Assembly (NCBI GenBank): GCA_017403265.1 | Contig: JAFQOJ010000018.1 | Location: 1-38,721 of the forward strand | Length of the DNA stretch: 38,721 nt | Source: Clostridia bacterium | Lineage (GTDB): Bacteria > Bacillota > Clostridia > Oscillospirales > Acutalibacteraceae | Reading direction: 5' to 3' | In this document: positions 8,593-16,051 of the stretch, piece after piece | Position numbering within the stretch: the stretch's first letter is position 1 | How the letters are laid out: each line of letters opens with the position of its first letter | Position numbers and translations under genes: made by a program | Notes under the pieces: generated by a model | The model's database searches: none | Seen by the model: only the letters and a program-made list of their open reading frames with translations | What the model was told of the DNA's origin: nothing

Positions 8593-9636
8593 TTAAAATA
8601 TCTTTTGCTGCGAGCAGTCACAGTCGCCATTAATATCCAAATGGTCGTAAGCAAGCTTAGTAACACAGCGTCCGCGCGCAGTTCTTGTTAAAAATCCTAT
8701 CTGCATTAAATACGGCTCGTAAACATCCTCAATAGTAACCGCTTCTTCGCCCAAAGCCGCCGCCAAGGTATCAAGACCAACAGGTCCGCCCGAATAATTG
8801 GTAATTATGGTTGTAAGCATCTTGCGGTCAAAATCGTCAAGACCTAATTCGTCTATTTCAAATCTTGATAACGCTTTTTGTGCTACTTCTTCGGTAATAA
8901 CACCGTCATATTCAACCTGTGCTATATCTCTAACACGGCGAAGTAAGCGGTTTGCAATACGCGGTGTACCGCGTGAGCGTGAAGCAATTTCCAAAGCGCC
9001 GTCAGACTCTATCGGTATTCCTAAAATACCTGCCGAGCGTGTAACAATATCCGCTAGCTGCTCGGGGGTATAAAGCTCTAATCTTAAAAGTACGCCAAAA
9101 CGGTCACGCAAAGGGGCAGTTAACTGTCCCGAACGAGTTGTGGCACCTACCAATGTGAAATGAGGTACATCAAGCCTTATAGAGCGCGCCGAAGGACCTT
9201 TACCCAAAATAATATCAAGCGAAAAATCCTCCATAGCGGGATATAAAATTTCTTCAACATTACGCGAAAGGCGGTGAATTTCATCAATAAAAAGTACATC
9301 ACCCTGATTAAGTGAGGTTAAAATAGCAACCAAATCCCCCTGCTTTTCTATTGCCGGACCCGAAGTCACACGAAGATTAACACCCATTTCTCTTGCAATA
9401 ATGCCCGAAAGGGTGGTTTTACCAAGACCTGGAGGGCCATAAAGCAAAACATGGTCAAGACTTTCGCCCCTTTGTAAAGCCGCTTTTATATATATTCTCA
9501 AATTTTCCTTAACCTTGTCCTGACCGATATAGTCATCCAAGGTTTTAGGGCGTAGAGTTAGCTCACCATCATCTTCAGTATAGTTATAATCGGGAGAAAC
9601 TATACGGTTTTCAAAATCCATTTCTTGTTCAATCAT
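8593..9636 (-). CDS. ruvB: Holliday junction branch migration helicase RuvB
   Basis: Hexameric AAA+ motor that drives branch migration of Holliday junctions with RuvA. The 347 residues include Walker A GPPGLGKT (67-74), Walker [11 protein letters not shown] (113-122), sensor 1 region [18 protein letters not shown] with the arginine finger, and the C-terminal winged helix with [16 protein letters not shown]. Length and motifs are normal, with a short extra tail ending [16 protein letters not shown] lies 9 nt before the ATG. It is the third gene of the ruvC-ruvA-ruvB series. Confidence 0.97.
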   Translation of the reverse strand: MIEQEMDFENRIVSPDYNYTEDDGELTLRPKTLDDYIGQDKVKENLRIYIKAALQRGESLDHVLLYGPPGLGKTTLSGIIAREMGVNLRVTSGPAIEKQGDLVAILTSLNQGDVLFIDEIHRLSRNVEEILYPAMEDFSLDIILGKGPSARSIRLDVPHFTLVGATTRSGQLTAPLRDRFGVLLRLELYTPEQLADIVTRSAGILGIPIESDGALEIASRSRGTPRIANRLLRRVRDIAQVEYDGVITEEVAQKALSRFEIDELGLDDFDRKMLTTIITNYSGGPVGLDTLAAALGEEAVTIEDVYEPYLMQIGFLTRTARGRCVTKLAYDHLDINGDCDCSQQKIF

Positions 9637-9639
9637 TTG

Positions 9640-10242
9640 TTATATCCCCCTGGCTAAAGTTTTTAATGCACCTTTTATAAGCTCTTCGGTAGAAAGCGCA
9701 GGGTCTAACTTACCTACTGCAAGCGAAGCTTCGCTTTGAGTGTAGCCGAGCGACACTAGTGCTGAAACCGCTTCCTTGGTATTGGTATTAGCCGTAGCGT
9801 TACCTACAGCATTTATAACAATTTCGTCACCACTCTGTAACGAGCCCACCTTATCCTTAAGCTCTAAAACAATTCGCTGTGCAAGCTTTAAGCCTACACC
9901 GCTTGCGGCGGTAAGTGCCTTTGAATCATTGCTTGCAATATATAAAGTAAGCTGTGAAGCCGTAAATTCTGACAATAAAGCTAAGCCGATTTTAGCGCCT
10001 ACACCATTTACTGAAGTTATAAGCTTAAAAGCTTCTAATTCATCCAAATCCTTAAAGCCGTATAAATCCATAGCATCTTCGCGCACAGATAAGTAGGTAT
10101 AAAGCATTATTTCTTCATTTTTTTGCGGTAGATTATAAAGTGTGTTTTTAGTAACAAAGCACTTATATCCTACGCCTGCACATTCAACCACCGCGCATGT
10201 GTTATCAGAATAAATAAGTTTTCCGCGTACAGAGGCTATCAT
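9640..10242 (-). CDS. ruvA: Holliday junction DNA-binding protein RuvA
   Basis: Binds four-way DNA junctions and loads RuvB. The 200 residues show the N-terminal OB fold (MIASVRGKLIY...), the helix-hairpin-helix region LITSVNGVGAKIGLALLS and SGVGLKLAQRIVLELKDKV, and the C-terminal domain III (KEAVSALVSLGYTQSEA...) that contacts RuvB. AAGGAGATAAATT precedes the ATG; the site lies within the end of ruvC, 3 nt upstream of the gene, so the two are coupled. Confidence 0.97.
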   Translation of the reverse strand: MIASVRGKLIYSDNTCAVVECAGVGYKCFVTKNTLYNLPQKNEEIMLYTYLSVREDAMDLYGFKDLDELEAFKLITSVNGVGAKIGLALLSEFTASQLTLYIASNDSKALTAASGVGLKLAQRIVLELKDKVGSLQSGDEIVINAVGNATANTNTKEAVSALVSLGYTQSEASLAVGKLDPALSTEELIKGALKTLARGI

Positions 10243-10245
10243 AAT

Positions 10246-10731
10246 TTATCTCCTTAATAATGAATCAGAATAATGTCCGTCACAAATTGCTATTGCCAAT
10301 GCATCGGCAGTATCGTCAGGCTTTGGTATCGCTTTTAAATCCAAAAGATTTTTCACCATTTCCATAACCTGGTGCTTTTCCGCCCTGCCATAGCCTGTAA
10401 CCGCCTGTTTTACCTGAAGCGGTGTGTATTCAAAAATATCTACACCCTTATGTCTTGCTGCCAATACTATTACTCCCCTTGCATGAGCAACATCAATAGC
10501 AGTAGTAGAGTTGGTGTTAAAATAAAGCTTTTCAATGGACAAGCGATCGGGCTTATATTTTTCAATGATTTCGCACATATCGTCATATATAACCGAAAGT
10601 CTTTCAGGAAAAGGGGTTTTTGCCTTAGTGGTAATAGCACCGTAGCCCGCAACCGAAAAACGATTTTTTGCGTAATCTACCACACCGTAGCCCACTATTG
10701 CATAGCCGGGGTCTATACCCAAAATTCTCAT
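10246..10731 (-). CDS. ruvC: Crossover junction endonuclease RuvC
   Basis: Resolvase that cuts Holliday junctions. The 161 residues keep all four catalytic acids: D7 (GIDPGYAIVGYG), E67 (LSIEKLYF), D140 and D143 (PDDTADALAIA). It is the first gene of the minus-strand series, with AAGGAGGCG before the ATG. A sigma-A-type promoter lies upstream at 10784-10812. Confidence 0.97.
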   Translation of the reverse strand: MRILGIDPGYAIVGYGVVDYAKNRFSVAGYGAITTKAKTPFPERLSVIYDDMCEIIEKYKPDRLSIEKLYFNTNSTTAIDVAHARGVIVLAARHKGVDIFEYTPLQVKQAVTGYGRAEKHQVMEMVKNLLDLKAIPKPDDTADALAIAICDGHYSDSLLRR

Positions 10732-10783
10732 TTTTCGTATCGCCTCCTTAAAACAAACACACTAATCCATAATAATTCATATT

Positions 10784-10812
10784 ATTATATCACATAATAT
10801 TCCAAACGGCAA
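10784..10812 (-). promoter_or_regulatory. Sigma-A promoter for ruvC and the long operon
   Basis: On the minus strand: TTGCCG (10812-10807), 17-bp spacer, TATAAT (10789-10784). The start of transcription would fall about 45 nt before the ruvC ATG. No obvious terminator was seen between here and clpE, so this promoter could serve eleven genes. Confidence 0.7.
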
Positions 10813-10859
10813 CTATTTTTTATTTAGTAATTATATAGTATATGAGCCAAACACAAAGA

Positions 10860-10888
10860 TTGACTTTTTCTAAAATTTGGGATATTAT
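10860..10888 (+). promoter_or_regulatory. Sigma-A promoter for the MFS-GDPD operon
   Basis: TTGACT (10860-10865), 17-bp spacer, TATTAT (10883-10888), followed by AGAGGTGG and the ATG at 10925. It is divergent from the ruvC promoter. Confidence 0.75.
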
Positions 10889-10924
10889 TTATTTGAAATT
10901 TGTAAAAACTTTTAGAGGTGGATT

Positions 10925-12256
10925 ATGAAGCTTAATGTTAAACGCACAGTACTTGTAGGCTTTGCATTTTTGTCAATCTTAGCCTTTTGGCAATTATACG
11001 ACGGCCTTGTACCAAAAATTTTAACAACTACATTTGGCATTGGCGAAACCTATTCGGGTATTATTATGGCGCTCGATAATATTTTAGCCCTTTTCCTTTT
11101 GCCAATTTTTGGTTCACTTTCTGATAAGTGCAAAAGTCCTTTAGGAAGACGCCGTCCGTTTATTTTGTTTGGTACTATTGCGGCGGTAGTTTTAATGATG
11201 GGCCTGCCGCTACTCGACAATAGCTATTACGCAAATCCAAGCCCTACTAAAATTGTTTTATTTATCATCAATTTAGGATTACTTTTAATCGCAATGGGTA
11301 CATTCCGTAGCCCTGCCGTTGCCTTAATGCCCGATGTAACCCCAAAGCCTTTGCGCAGTAAGGGTAACGCAGTTATTAACCTTATGGGCGCTATAGGCGG
11401 TGTGCTTTATCTTATTATTACAAGTGTACTTTATTCAAAAAGTAAAACTGACGGACTAGATCATATCAACTATCTTCCAATATTTATCATAGTAGGCATA
11501 ATAATGCTTATCTCTCTTTTGGTAGTAATGCTTGGTGTAAACGAGCCTAAACTTTGCAAAGAACAAGCTGAGTATGAAGCAAAACACCCAGAAGAAAATT
11601 TAGCGGTTAAGGATGACAATTCAAAGGAAGAAAAAATGCCAAAGGATGTTAAAAAAAGCCTTATATTCCTTTTACTTTCGGTTGCGCTTTGGTATATTGG
11701 TTATAACGGTATCACCACCTGGTTTACCGTATATGCTGATAAAATGTGGGGTATGGAGATTGGTCAGGCATCGCTTTGCTTAACAGTAGCAACTGCAGGC
11801 GCTATAGCAAGCTATATACCCATTGGCGCTGTTTCGGGTCGTTTCGGTAGAAAGCTTATAATAAAGCTTGGTGTAATACTCCTTGCCACCTGCTTCTTTG
11901 TTGGCTATATTTACACACTTTTATATCACGAATTCCACTTCGTACTTCTAATACTTTTTGCTCTTGTGGGTGTTGCTTGGGCAGCAATAAATGTTAATAG
12001 CTTCCCAATGGTTGTAGAAATGTGCTCAGGCAGTGCAGTAGGTAAATTTACGGGTCTTTACTACACCTTCAGTATGTCGGCGCAAATTGTAACCCCTGTT
12101 CTTGCAGGTAAAATGCTTGATATAAGCTATACTACATTATTCCCCTATGCCGCTATAGCGGTAGCACTTGCCTTTGTAACAATGTGCTTTGTAAAGCATG
12201 GCGACAACAAGGTAGTTACTAAAAAAGGTTTGGAGGCCTTTGATATAGATGATTAA
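10925..12256 (+). CDS. MFS transporter, SLC45/GPH-like
   Basis: A 443-residue major facilitator with about 12 hydrophobic segments split by a charged central loop (about residues 205-240, NEPKLCKEQAEYEAKH...). The motif between TM2 and TM3 reads GSLSDKCKSPLGRRRPFIL; RRRPFI at this place is typical of sugar:cation symporters of the SLC45/GPH type. A matching half-motif, GAVSGRFGRKLIIKLG, lies in the second half. The substrate cannot be read from the sequence. The last 8 nt overlap the start of a glycerophosphodiester phosphodiesterase gene, so uptake of a sugar or glycerol-containing compound is a reasonable inference. The promoter is 37 nt upstream. Confidence 0.85.
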   Translation: MKLNVKRTVLVGFAFLSILAFWQLYDGLVPKILTTTFGIGETYSGIIMALDNILALFLLPIFGSLSDKCKSPLGRRRPFILFGTIAAVVLMMGLPLLDNSYYANPSPTKIVLFIINLGLLLIAMGTFRSPAVALMPDVTPKPLRSKGNAVINLMGAIGGVLYLIITSVLYSKSKTDGLDHINYLPIFIIVGIIMLISLLVVMLGVNEPKLCKEQAEYEAKHPEENLAVKDDNSKEEKMPKDVKKSLIFLLLSVALWYIGYNGITTWFTVYADKMWGMEIGQASLCLTVATAGAIASYIPIGAVSGRFGRKLIIKLGVILLATCFFVGYIYTLLYHEFHFVLLILFALVGVAWAAINVNSFPMVVEMCSGSAVGKFTGLYYTFSMSAQIVTPVLAGKMLDISYTTLFPYAAIAVALAFVTMCFVKHGDNKVVTKKGLEAFDIDD

Positions 12257-13052
12257 AGCTTTAATCATATTAGCAATTTTATCTTTGCTATATATTTTCA
12301 CATTAAGCGGAAGAACAAAATTCACTGATTTTAAGGAATTCAAGAAACACAAATTTGCCCACCGCGGACTTTTCGGCAACGGCATTCCCGAAAATAGCCT
12401 TAAAGCCTTTAAAAACGCCGTAGCTCACGGCTTCGGCGCCGAGCTTGATATCCATTTAACCAAGGATGGCAATTTAGCGGTTATTCACGATGCTTCGCTG
12501 CTGCGAACCGCGGGTGTGGACCTTAAAATTGAAGATTTAACCCTTTTGGAAGCGCAAAGCTACGGCTTAGAGGGCACAACTGAGAAAATTCCTTCTTTAC
12601 AAGAGGTTTTAGCGCTTTTCGAAAATAAATATCCGCTTATAATTGAGCTTAAATCCGAAAACAACAATATAAACGAGCTTTGCAGTAAGACCGCCGAAGT
12701 ATTGACTAATTATAAAGGTGTTTACTGTGTAGAAAGCTTTGACCCAAGGTGCGTTAGGTGGTTTTATAAAAATAGACCCAATGTTATACGCGGTCAATTA
12801 TCGGCAAACTTTTTAAAGGATAAAAATGTAAAAAAGAACTTTTTCCAAAAGCTTGTTATGACATTGCTGCTTACAAACTTTTTAACCAAACCCGATTTTA
12901 TCTCGTTTTCTTTTAAAGATAGGAAATTCTTTTCTTTTGTCCTCTCTACCGAACTTTTTAAGCTTCAAAAGGTTGCTTGGACAATTAATACTAAAGAAGA
13001 TGTTGAAACCGCAATCAAAGAAGATATAATTCCCATTTTTGAGGATAAATAA
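12249..13052 (+). CDS. Glycerophosphodiester phosphodiesterase, membrane-anchored
   Basis: Hydrolyses glycerophosphodiesters to glycerol-3-phosphate and an alcohol. An N-terminal membrane helix (about 3-20, KALIILAILSLLYIFTLSG) is followed by a GDPD domain with FAHRG (36-40), ELD (65-67), the HD pair H80-D81 and the metal-binding glutamate of IIELK (E133). 267 residues is a normal size. The ATG overlaps the MFS stop codon, with GGAGG about 13 nt upstream. The anchor may hold the domain at either membrane face; the basic residues just after the helix do not settle which. Confidence 0.9.
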   Translation: MIKALIILAILSLLYIFTLSGRTKFTDFKEFKKHKFAHRGLFGNGIPENSLKAFKNAVAHGFGAELDIHLTKDGNLAVIHDASLLRTAGVDLKIEDLTLLEAQSYGLEGTTEKIPSLQEVLALFENKYPLIIELKSENNNINELCSKTAEVLTNYKGVYCVESFDPRCVRWFYKNRPNVIRGQLSANFLKDKNVKKNFFQKLVMTLLLTNFLTKPDFISFSFKDRKFFSFVLSTELFKLQKVAWTINTKEDVETAIKEDIIPIFEDK

Positions 13053-13085
13053 ACCTAAAACATATAATAAAAAAGGAAAATTATC

Positions 13086-13844
13086 ATGAGTAATATAAAA
13101 ACCGAAAGCTTAATGAAATATCCGCGTTTATGTGCGCATAGGGGTTTCCCGAATGTTGCACCCGAAAACAGCATACCTGCTTACGAAGCGGCAGTTAACG
13201 CTTGTGCCGATGAAATTGAGTATGATATTTGGTCCACTACCGACGGTGTGCTTGTTTCCTGTCATGACCCCGTGCTTGACCGTGTTAGCGACGGCGAAGG
13301 CAAAATTTACGAAAAAAGCTATGCCGAGCTTTTAAAGTTAGATTTTGGTATAAAATTCAGCCAAGAATTTGAAGGTTTAAAAATCCCAACATTTGAAGAA
13401 ATTTTGCAAAAATTCAGCGGCAAGGTTGTTATGAATATACATATAAAAATTTGGGATTTAGATTATCTCGATCCCAAAATTCAGGAAATCATTGACCTTA
13501 TCCGAAAATATAACGCTCAGGATTATTCTTATATTCAGGCTTCCAACGCAAAAACAATGCAAAAATTTATGCAAGCTGCACCCGATATTCATTGCGCACT
13601 CGGTTGGGACGGTAAGGAAACCGGTAAAGACCTTGTTGAACGCGCTATTAAAATCGGTGCTCATAAGGTTCAGTTTTTCAAACCCCATTACGATAAAGAA
13701 GCTATGGAATTAGCCCATAAACACGGCATTATTTGTAATGTTTTTTGGTCGGACGAACCTGATGAAGCTAAAGAAATTTTCGCCCTTGGTGCCGACTGTA
13801 TTCTTACTAATAAATACGATGAAGTAGTAAAAGGCTTCAAATAA
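13086..13844 (+). CDS. Glycerophosphodiester phosphodiesterase family protein, variant
   Basis: 252 residues, soluble, with no signal or anchor. The GDPD landmarks CAHRG (16-20), EYD (45-47) and HD (60-61) are present. The strand that normally reads N-I-E-x-K is NIHIK (117-121), so the usual metal-binding glutamate is a histidine (H119). The linker after strand 2 is STTDG rather than the usual LTKDG. It may be a functional variant subfamily with altered metal binding or substrate, or a weakened enzyme; the sequence alone does not decide. AAAAGGAAAA lies before the ATG. It is 33 nt after the first GDPD gene and followed by a terminator. Confidence 0.82.
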   Translation: MSNIKTESLMKYPRLCAHRGFPNVAPENSIPAYEAAVNACADEIEYDIWSTTDGVLVSCHDPVLDRVSDGEGKIYEKSYAELLKLDFGIKFSQEFEGLKIPTFEEILQKFSGKVVMNIHIKIWDLDYLDPKIQEIIDLIRKYNAQDYSYIQASNAKTMQKFMQAAPDIHCALGWDGKETGKDLVERAIKIGAHKVQFFKPHYDKEAMELAHKHGIICNVFWSDEPDEAKEIFALGADCILTNKYDEVVKGFK

Positions 13845-13858
13845 TATAAATAAATAGC

Positions 13859-13893
13859 AAATGCATAGAGCCCATAGGGTTCTATGCATTTTG
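13859..13893 (+). terminator. Rho-independent terminator after the GDPD genes
   Basis: Fifteen-bp stem (AAATGCATAGAGCCC with GGGTTCTATGCATTT, one G-U type mismatch) around a 3-nt loop, followed by TGTGTT. Confidence 0.7.
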
Positions 13894-13954
13894 TGTTATA
13901 TAAATGAAATTTTTTGTTAAATACCATAGGTTTTGACGGATAAAGTGTTTTTTC

Positions 13955-14050
13955 AAGATTTACTCCTCATCCACCGCAAGCAGTAAGACCCCTCGGCTAC
14001 GCTCGGGGTGACAGTTTTCTTTGTCATTTCGAGCGTATGCGAGAAATCTT
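13955..14050. repeat. Palindromic intergenic repeat of about 96 bp
   Basis: The outer ends are imperfect inverted repeats (AAGATTTACTC at 13955 and GAGAAATCTT at 14041-14050). Inside are the GC-rich hairpin CCCCTCGGCTACGCTCGGGG and facing TGACA/TGTCA words with GTCATTTCGAGCG. The composition is unlike the neighbouring AT-rich DNA. This style of dispersed repeat (TTTCGAGCG...GAGAAATC, CTCGGGGTGACA) is met between genes in many bacteria. No protein frame is supported. Confidence 0.65.
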
Positions 14051-14067
14051 TTTTAAACCAAGAAAAA

Positions 14068-14095
14068 GCGGTTAGCTTTCGCCAACCGCCCTTTT
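14068..14095. terminator. Bidirectional terminator
   Basis: On the minus strand GCGGTTGGC-GAAA-GCTAACCGC pairs over nine positions with a GNRA loop and is followed by TTTTTC. It would end the gene at 14165-14755. On the plus strand the same hairpin is followed by CCTTTT. Confidence 0.75.
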
Positions 14096-14112
14096 AAAGA
14101 AGTGTATTTGTC

Positions 14113-14139
14113 AACACAGGAGAACCGTCCCCCGTGTTT
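14113..14139. repeat. 27-bp REP-like palindrome, left copy
   Basis: AACACAGGAGAACCGTCCC followed by CCGTGTTT, an imperfect palindrome. The same unit recurs in the same orientation at 14804-14830, and the two bracket one gene. A related degenerate sequence follows (ATGTCTCCGTCCCTGTC). Confidence 0.8.
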
Positions 14140-14164
14140 GCAATGTCTCCGTCCCTGTCTCCCC

Positions 14165-14755
14165 TTAAATGAAATCTTTAATTATAACTTTTTGGGTTTG
14201 CTTAGGTAAAAAAGCATATATCACACATTTTTCTTTTCCGTCCATATGCGTTGAAAACCAGTAAACATAATACGGCTCACATTCACTATAATTATCGCTA
14301 AAATAATACTCATAATATTTTCCTGTACCATTATCATTTTTAACATCAGAAAAATTCATAACAAAAATTTCCGGAAAACTTTTCTTTAAATAATTAAAAG
14401 TTCCTTCGCCATCACCAGTATTAAACAATTGACCCTCTGTAATATTATCCTTTGAAAATTGTTCATAATTCTCATTAAGAACAACACATAGACATCTGCT
14501 TTCATTATTGGAATATACTGCTTCAATATCGGCGTTTTTAAAATCATATTCCAATAATTTGGTCAAATCTTCTCGACTATCAATTACTGTGGTATAAACG
14601 TCCTCAACTTTATCACTTTTTAAAATTTTAGGGATTAAAAAATATGCACAGAAACCTATAGTAACTATTATAGCTAAAAGAACAAAAACAAATTTATTTT
14701 TCATATTACCATTTCCTAACTGTTTTAAGTAATTTGTCAATAGATTGAAATTCAT
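14165..14755 (-). CDS. Unknown protein with an N-terminal membrane anchor
   Basis: I do not recognise this protein. The frame has 196 residues; a start at 14704 (MKNKFVFVLLAIIV) would give 179 residues and a classic signal-anchor, and both starts have an AGGAAA-type site. One membrane helix (KFVFVLLAIIVTIGFCAYFLI) is followed by a soluble domain rich in Asp, Asn and Tyr, probably outside the cell. Visible landmarks are YYEYYFSDNYSECEPYYVYWF and the basic end PKQTQKVIIKDFI. Composition is AT-richer than the flanking core genes. It stands alone between two direct copies of a 27-bp palindrome, with its own terminator, and looks like an accessory insertion. Confidence 0.7.
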   Translation of the reverse strand: MNFNLLTNYLKQLGNGNMKNKFVFVLLAIIVTIGFCAYFLIPKILKSDKVEDVYTTVIDSREDLTKLLEYDFKNADIEAVYSNNESRCLCVVLNENYEQFSKDNITEGQLFNTGDGEGTFNYLKKSFPEIFVMNFSDVKNDNGTGKYYEYYFSDNYSECEPYYVYWFSTHMDGKEKCVIYAFLPKQTQKVIIKDFI

Positions 14756-14803
14756 TTCCTATTTCCTTAGTATTTGTCCAACCCGGTTTTTTCTCATGTG
14801 TAC

Positions 14804-14830
14804 AACACAGGAGAACCGTCCCTTGTGTTT
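14804..14830. repeat. 27-bp REP-like palindrome, right copy
   Basis: Same orientation as the copy at 14113-14139; it differs only in the two bases just before GTGTTT (TT instead of CC). Confidence 0.8.
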
Positions 14831-14891
14831 GCCCTTGTGTTTGCGTCCCCTTGTGTTTGGTCCCCTTGTGTTTGGTCCCCTTGTGTTTGTA
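14819..14891. repeat. Degenerate 15-bp tandem array
   Basis: Five copies of a CCCCTTGTGTTTGGT-like unit; the CTTGTGTTTG cores begin at 14822, 14834, 14850, 14865 and 14880 (spacings 12, 16, 15, 15). The first core is the 3' arm of the 27-bp palindrome, suggesting that the array grew from that end. Beyond it, 14920-14942 carries four GAACACA-type words. No spacers of CRISPR kind are present. Confidence 0.8.
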
Positions 14892-14969
14892 GCTCTCCTA
14901 TCTTTTTTTAAAGAACACATGTGAAGAACACAGAACACAACTTTTAGGAACCGATCCCCATATTATATA

Positions 14970-15770
14970 TTAAATCTCTTCTTTCACGAATTCATTATTT
15001 AAAAGTATATATGTATGTTTAAAGCCTATATCCTTTAAAAGCTCGCGGGTTTCAGTGAAATTGCAGTCAAGCATCCGTTTGTCGTGACAATCGGACGAAA
15101 GAATTATTTTAGCGTCATTCTGTTTCATAACATAAAGCAAACTTTCGGCAGGATAAGGTGTAGTTCTATATCCGCGCGAAATCGCACCCGTATTTATTTC
15201 AAAAATACAGTCACTTTTAAGCGCTTGCTTTAAATACCTTTCAGCCAAAGCATTGTATTCTTTATTATTAAAAAAAATTGACTTTTCCTTTTCCTCAAAC
15301 TTAGTTATAAGGTCAAAATGCCCTACAATATCAGGCTTTCGCGAAAGTATATAATTACAAAACACTTTGTAGTATTCTTCTGCTAGCTTTATAGCGTTAT
15401 TATCAAAAAGCGCCAAAGCCTTTAAAAGCCCTTCATAATTACTGTCAAGCGCATAAAAATTATTTTGGAATTTCACTTCGTGGCAGGAGCCAATTATATA
15501 TTCAAATTGACTTCGGTCACAAAGAGCGTAGGTATCTTCTTCTATACCCAAATAAATCTCTATTTCCTTTTTATATTTTTCTTTAAGTCGTTTTATTTCA
15601 TTTATATAAGCAGGCAGATCGGTCATACAATAGCTTTTATCAAACTCGGCAGTCATATGTCCCGAAAACCCAAGCGACTTAAAGCCCTTATCTATTGCCG
15701 CTAAAACCATTTCTTCGGCTGTATCCCTACCGTCGCAAAAGGCGGTGTGGGTATGATAATTGGTGAGCAT
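14970..15770 (-). CDS. PHP-domain phosphatase, histidinol-phosphatase-like
   Basis: A PHP-family metal-dependent phosphoesterase of the HisK/HisJ (histidinol-phosphatase) type. From the start at 15770 (267 residues) the metal motif reads NYHTHTAFCDG (4-14). GFSGHM, the glutamate pair GIEED, GSCH, DIVGHFDL, INTGA and SSDCHD follow in family order. No other histidine genes are near, so histidinol phosphate is the family default rather than proven. The start at 15770 has AAGGAGAAAGAA directly upstream; a longer frame begins 9 codons earlier without a comparable site. Confidence 0.85.
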   Translation of the reverse strand: MLTNYHTHTAFCDGRDTAEEMVLAAIDKGFKSLGFSGHMTAEFDKSYCMTDLPAYINEIKRLKEKYKKEIEIYLGIEEDTYALCDRSQFEYIIGSCHEVKFQNNFYALDSNYEGLLKALALFDNNAIKLAEEYYKVFCNYILSRKPDIVGHFDLITKFEEKEKSIFFNNKEYNALAERYLKQALKSDCIFEINTGAISRGYRTTPYPAESLLYVMKQNDAKIILSSDCHDKRMLDCNFTETRELLKDIGFKHTYILLNNEFVKEEI

Positions 15771-15807
15771 TTCTTTCTCCTTAATTAAACTAAGCATTTA
15801 CACCTAT

Positions 15808-15836
15808 ATAATAACACCACATTATATTTTTATCAA
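15808..15836 (-). promoter_or_regulatory. Sigma-A promoter for the PHP phosphatase gene
   Basis: On the minus strand: TTGATA (15836-15831), 17-bp spacer, TATTAT (15813-15808), placing the transcription start about 30 nt before the ATG. Confidence 0.7.
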
Positions 15837-15981
15837 GATAAAAATACAGCTTCACAGTTGTTGCAACCGCTCCCCAGCGCATAAATCATATTCAAAAACA
15901 GTAAATTGTTAAAAATATAACAAAATATTTGTCAAAATCCCAAAAATTTAAAAATTATTTGTTAAATTCTTAACAAACCTA

Positions 15982-16010
15982 TTGACTTTACAGTATGTTA
16001 CGCATATAAT
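15982..16010 (+). promoter_or_regulatory. Sigma-A promoter for serC-serA
   Basis: TTGACT (15982-15987), 17-bp spacer, TATAAT (16005-16010). The leader is only about 35 nt, leaving no room for a T-box or riboswitch. The rest of 15840-15980 is AT-rich with no gene seen. Confidence 0.8.
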
Positions 16011-16051
16011 AGGATACATATTTTAAAAAATTATTTTTGGAGGTCATTATT

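Noticed and set aside
8580..8666. Longer N-terminus for the RlmI-like methyltransferase
   Set aside because: The extra 29 codons lie mostly inside ruvB, and a proper ribosome site precedes the later ATG at 8579.
12249..12310. First GDPD as a secreted, cleaved protein
   Set aside because: The N-terminal helix lacks a clear signal-peptidase site, so a membrane anchor is more likely.
14819..14891. Possible CRISPR array
   Set aside because: The units are 15 bp, contiguous and without spacers; no cas gene is near.
15838..16051. T-box or riboswitch before serC
   Set aside because: The promoter leaves only about 35 nt of leader, and no T-box sequence is visible.
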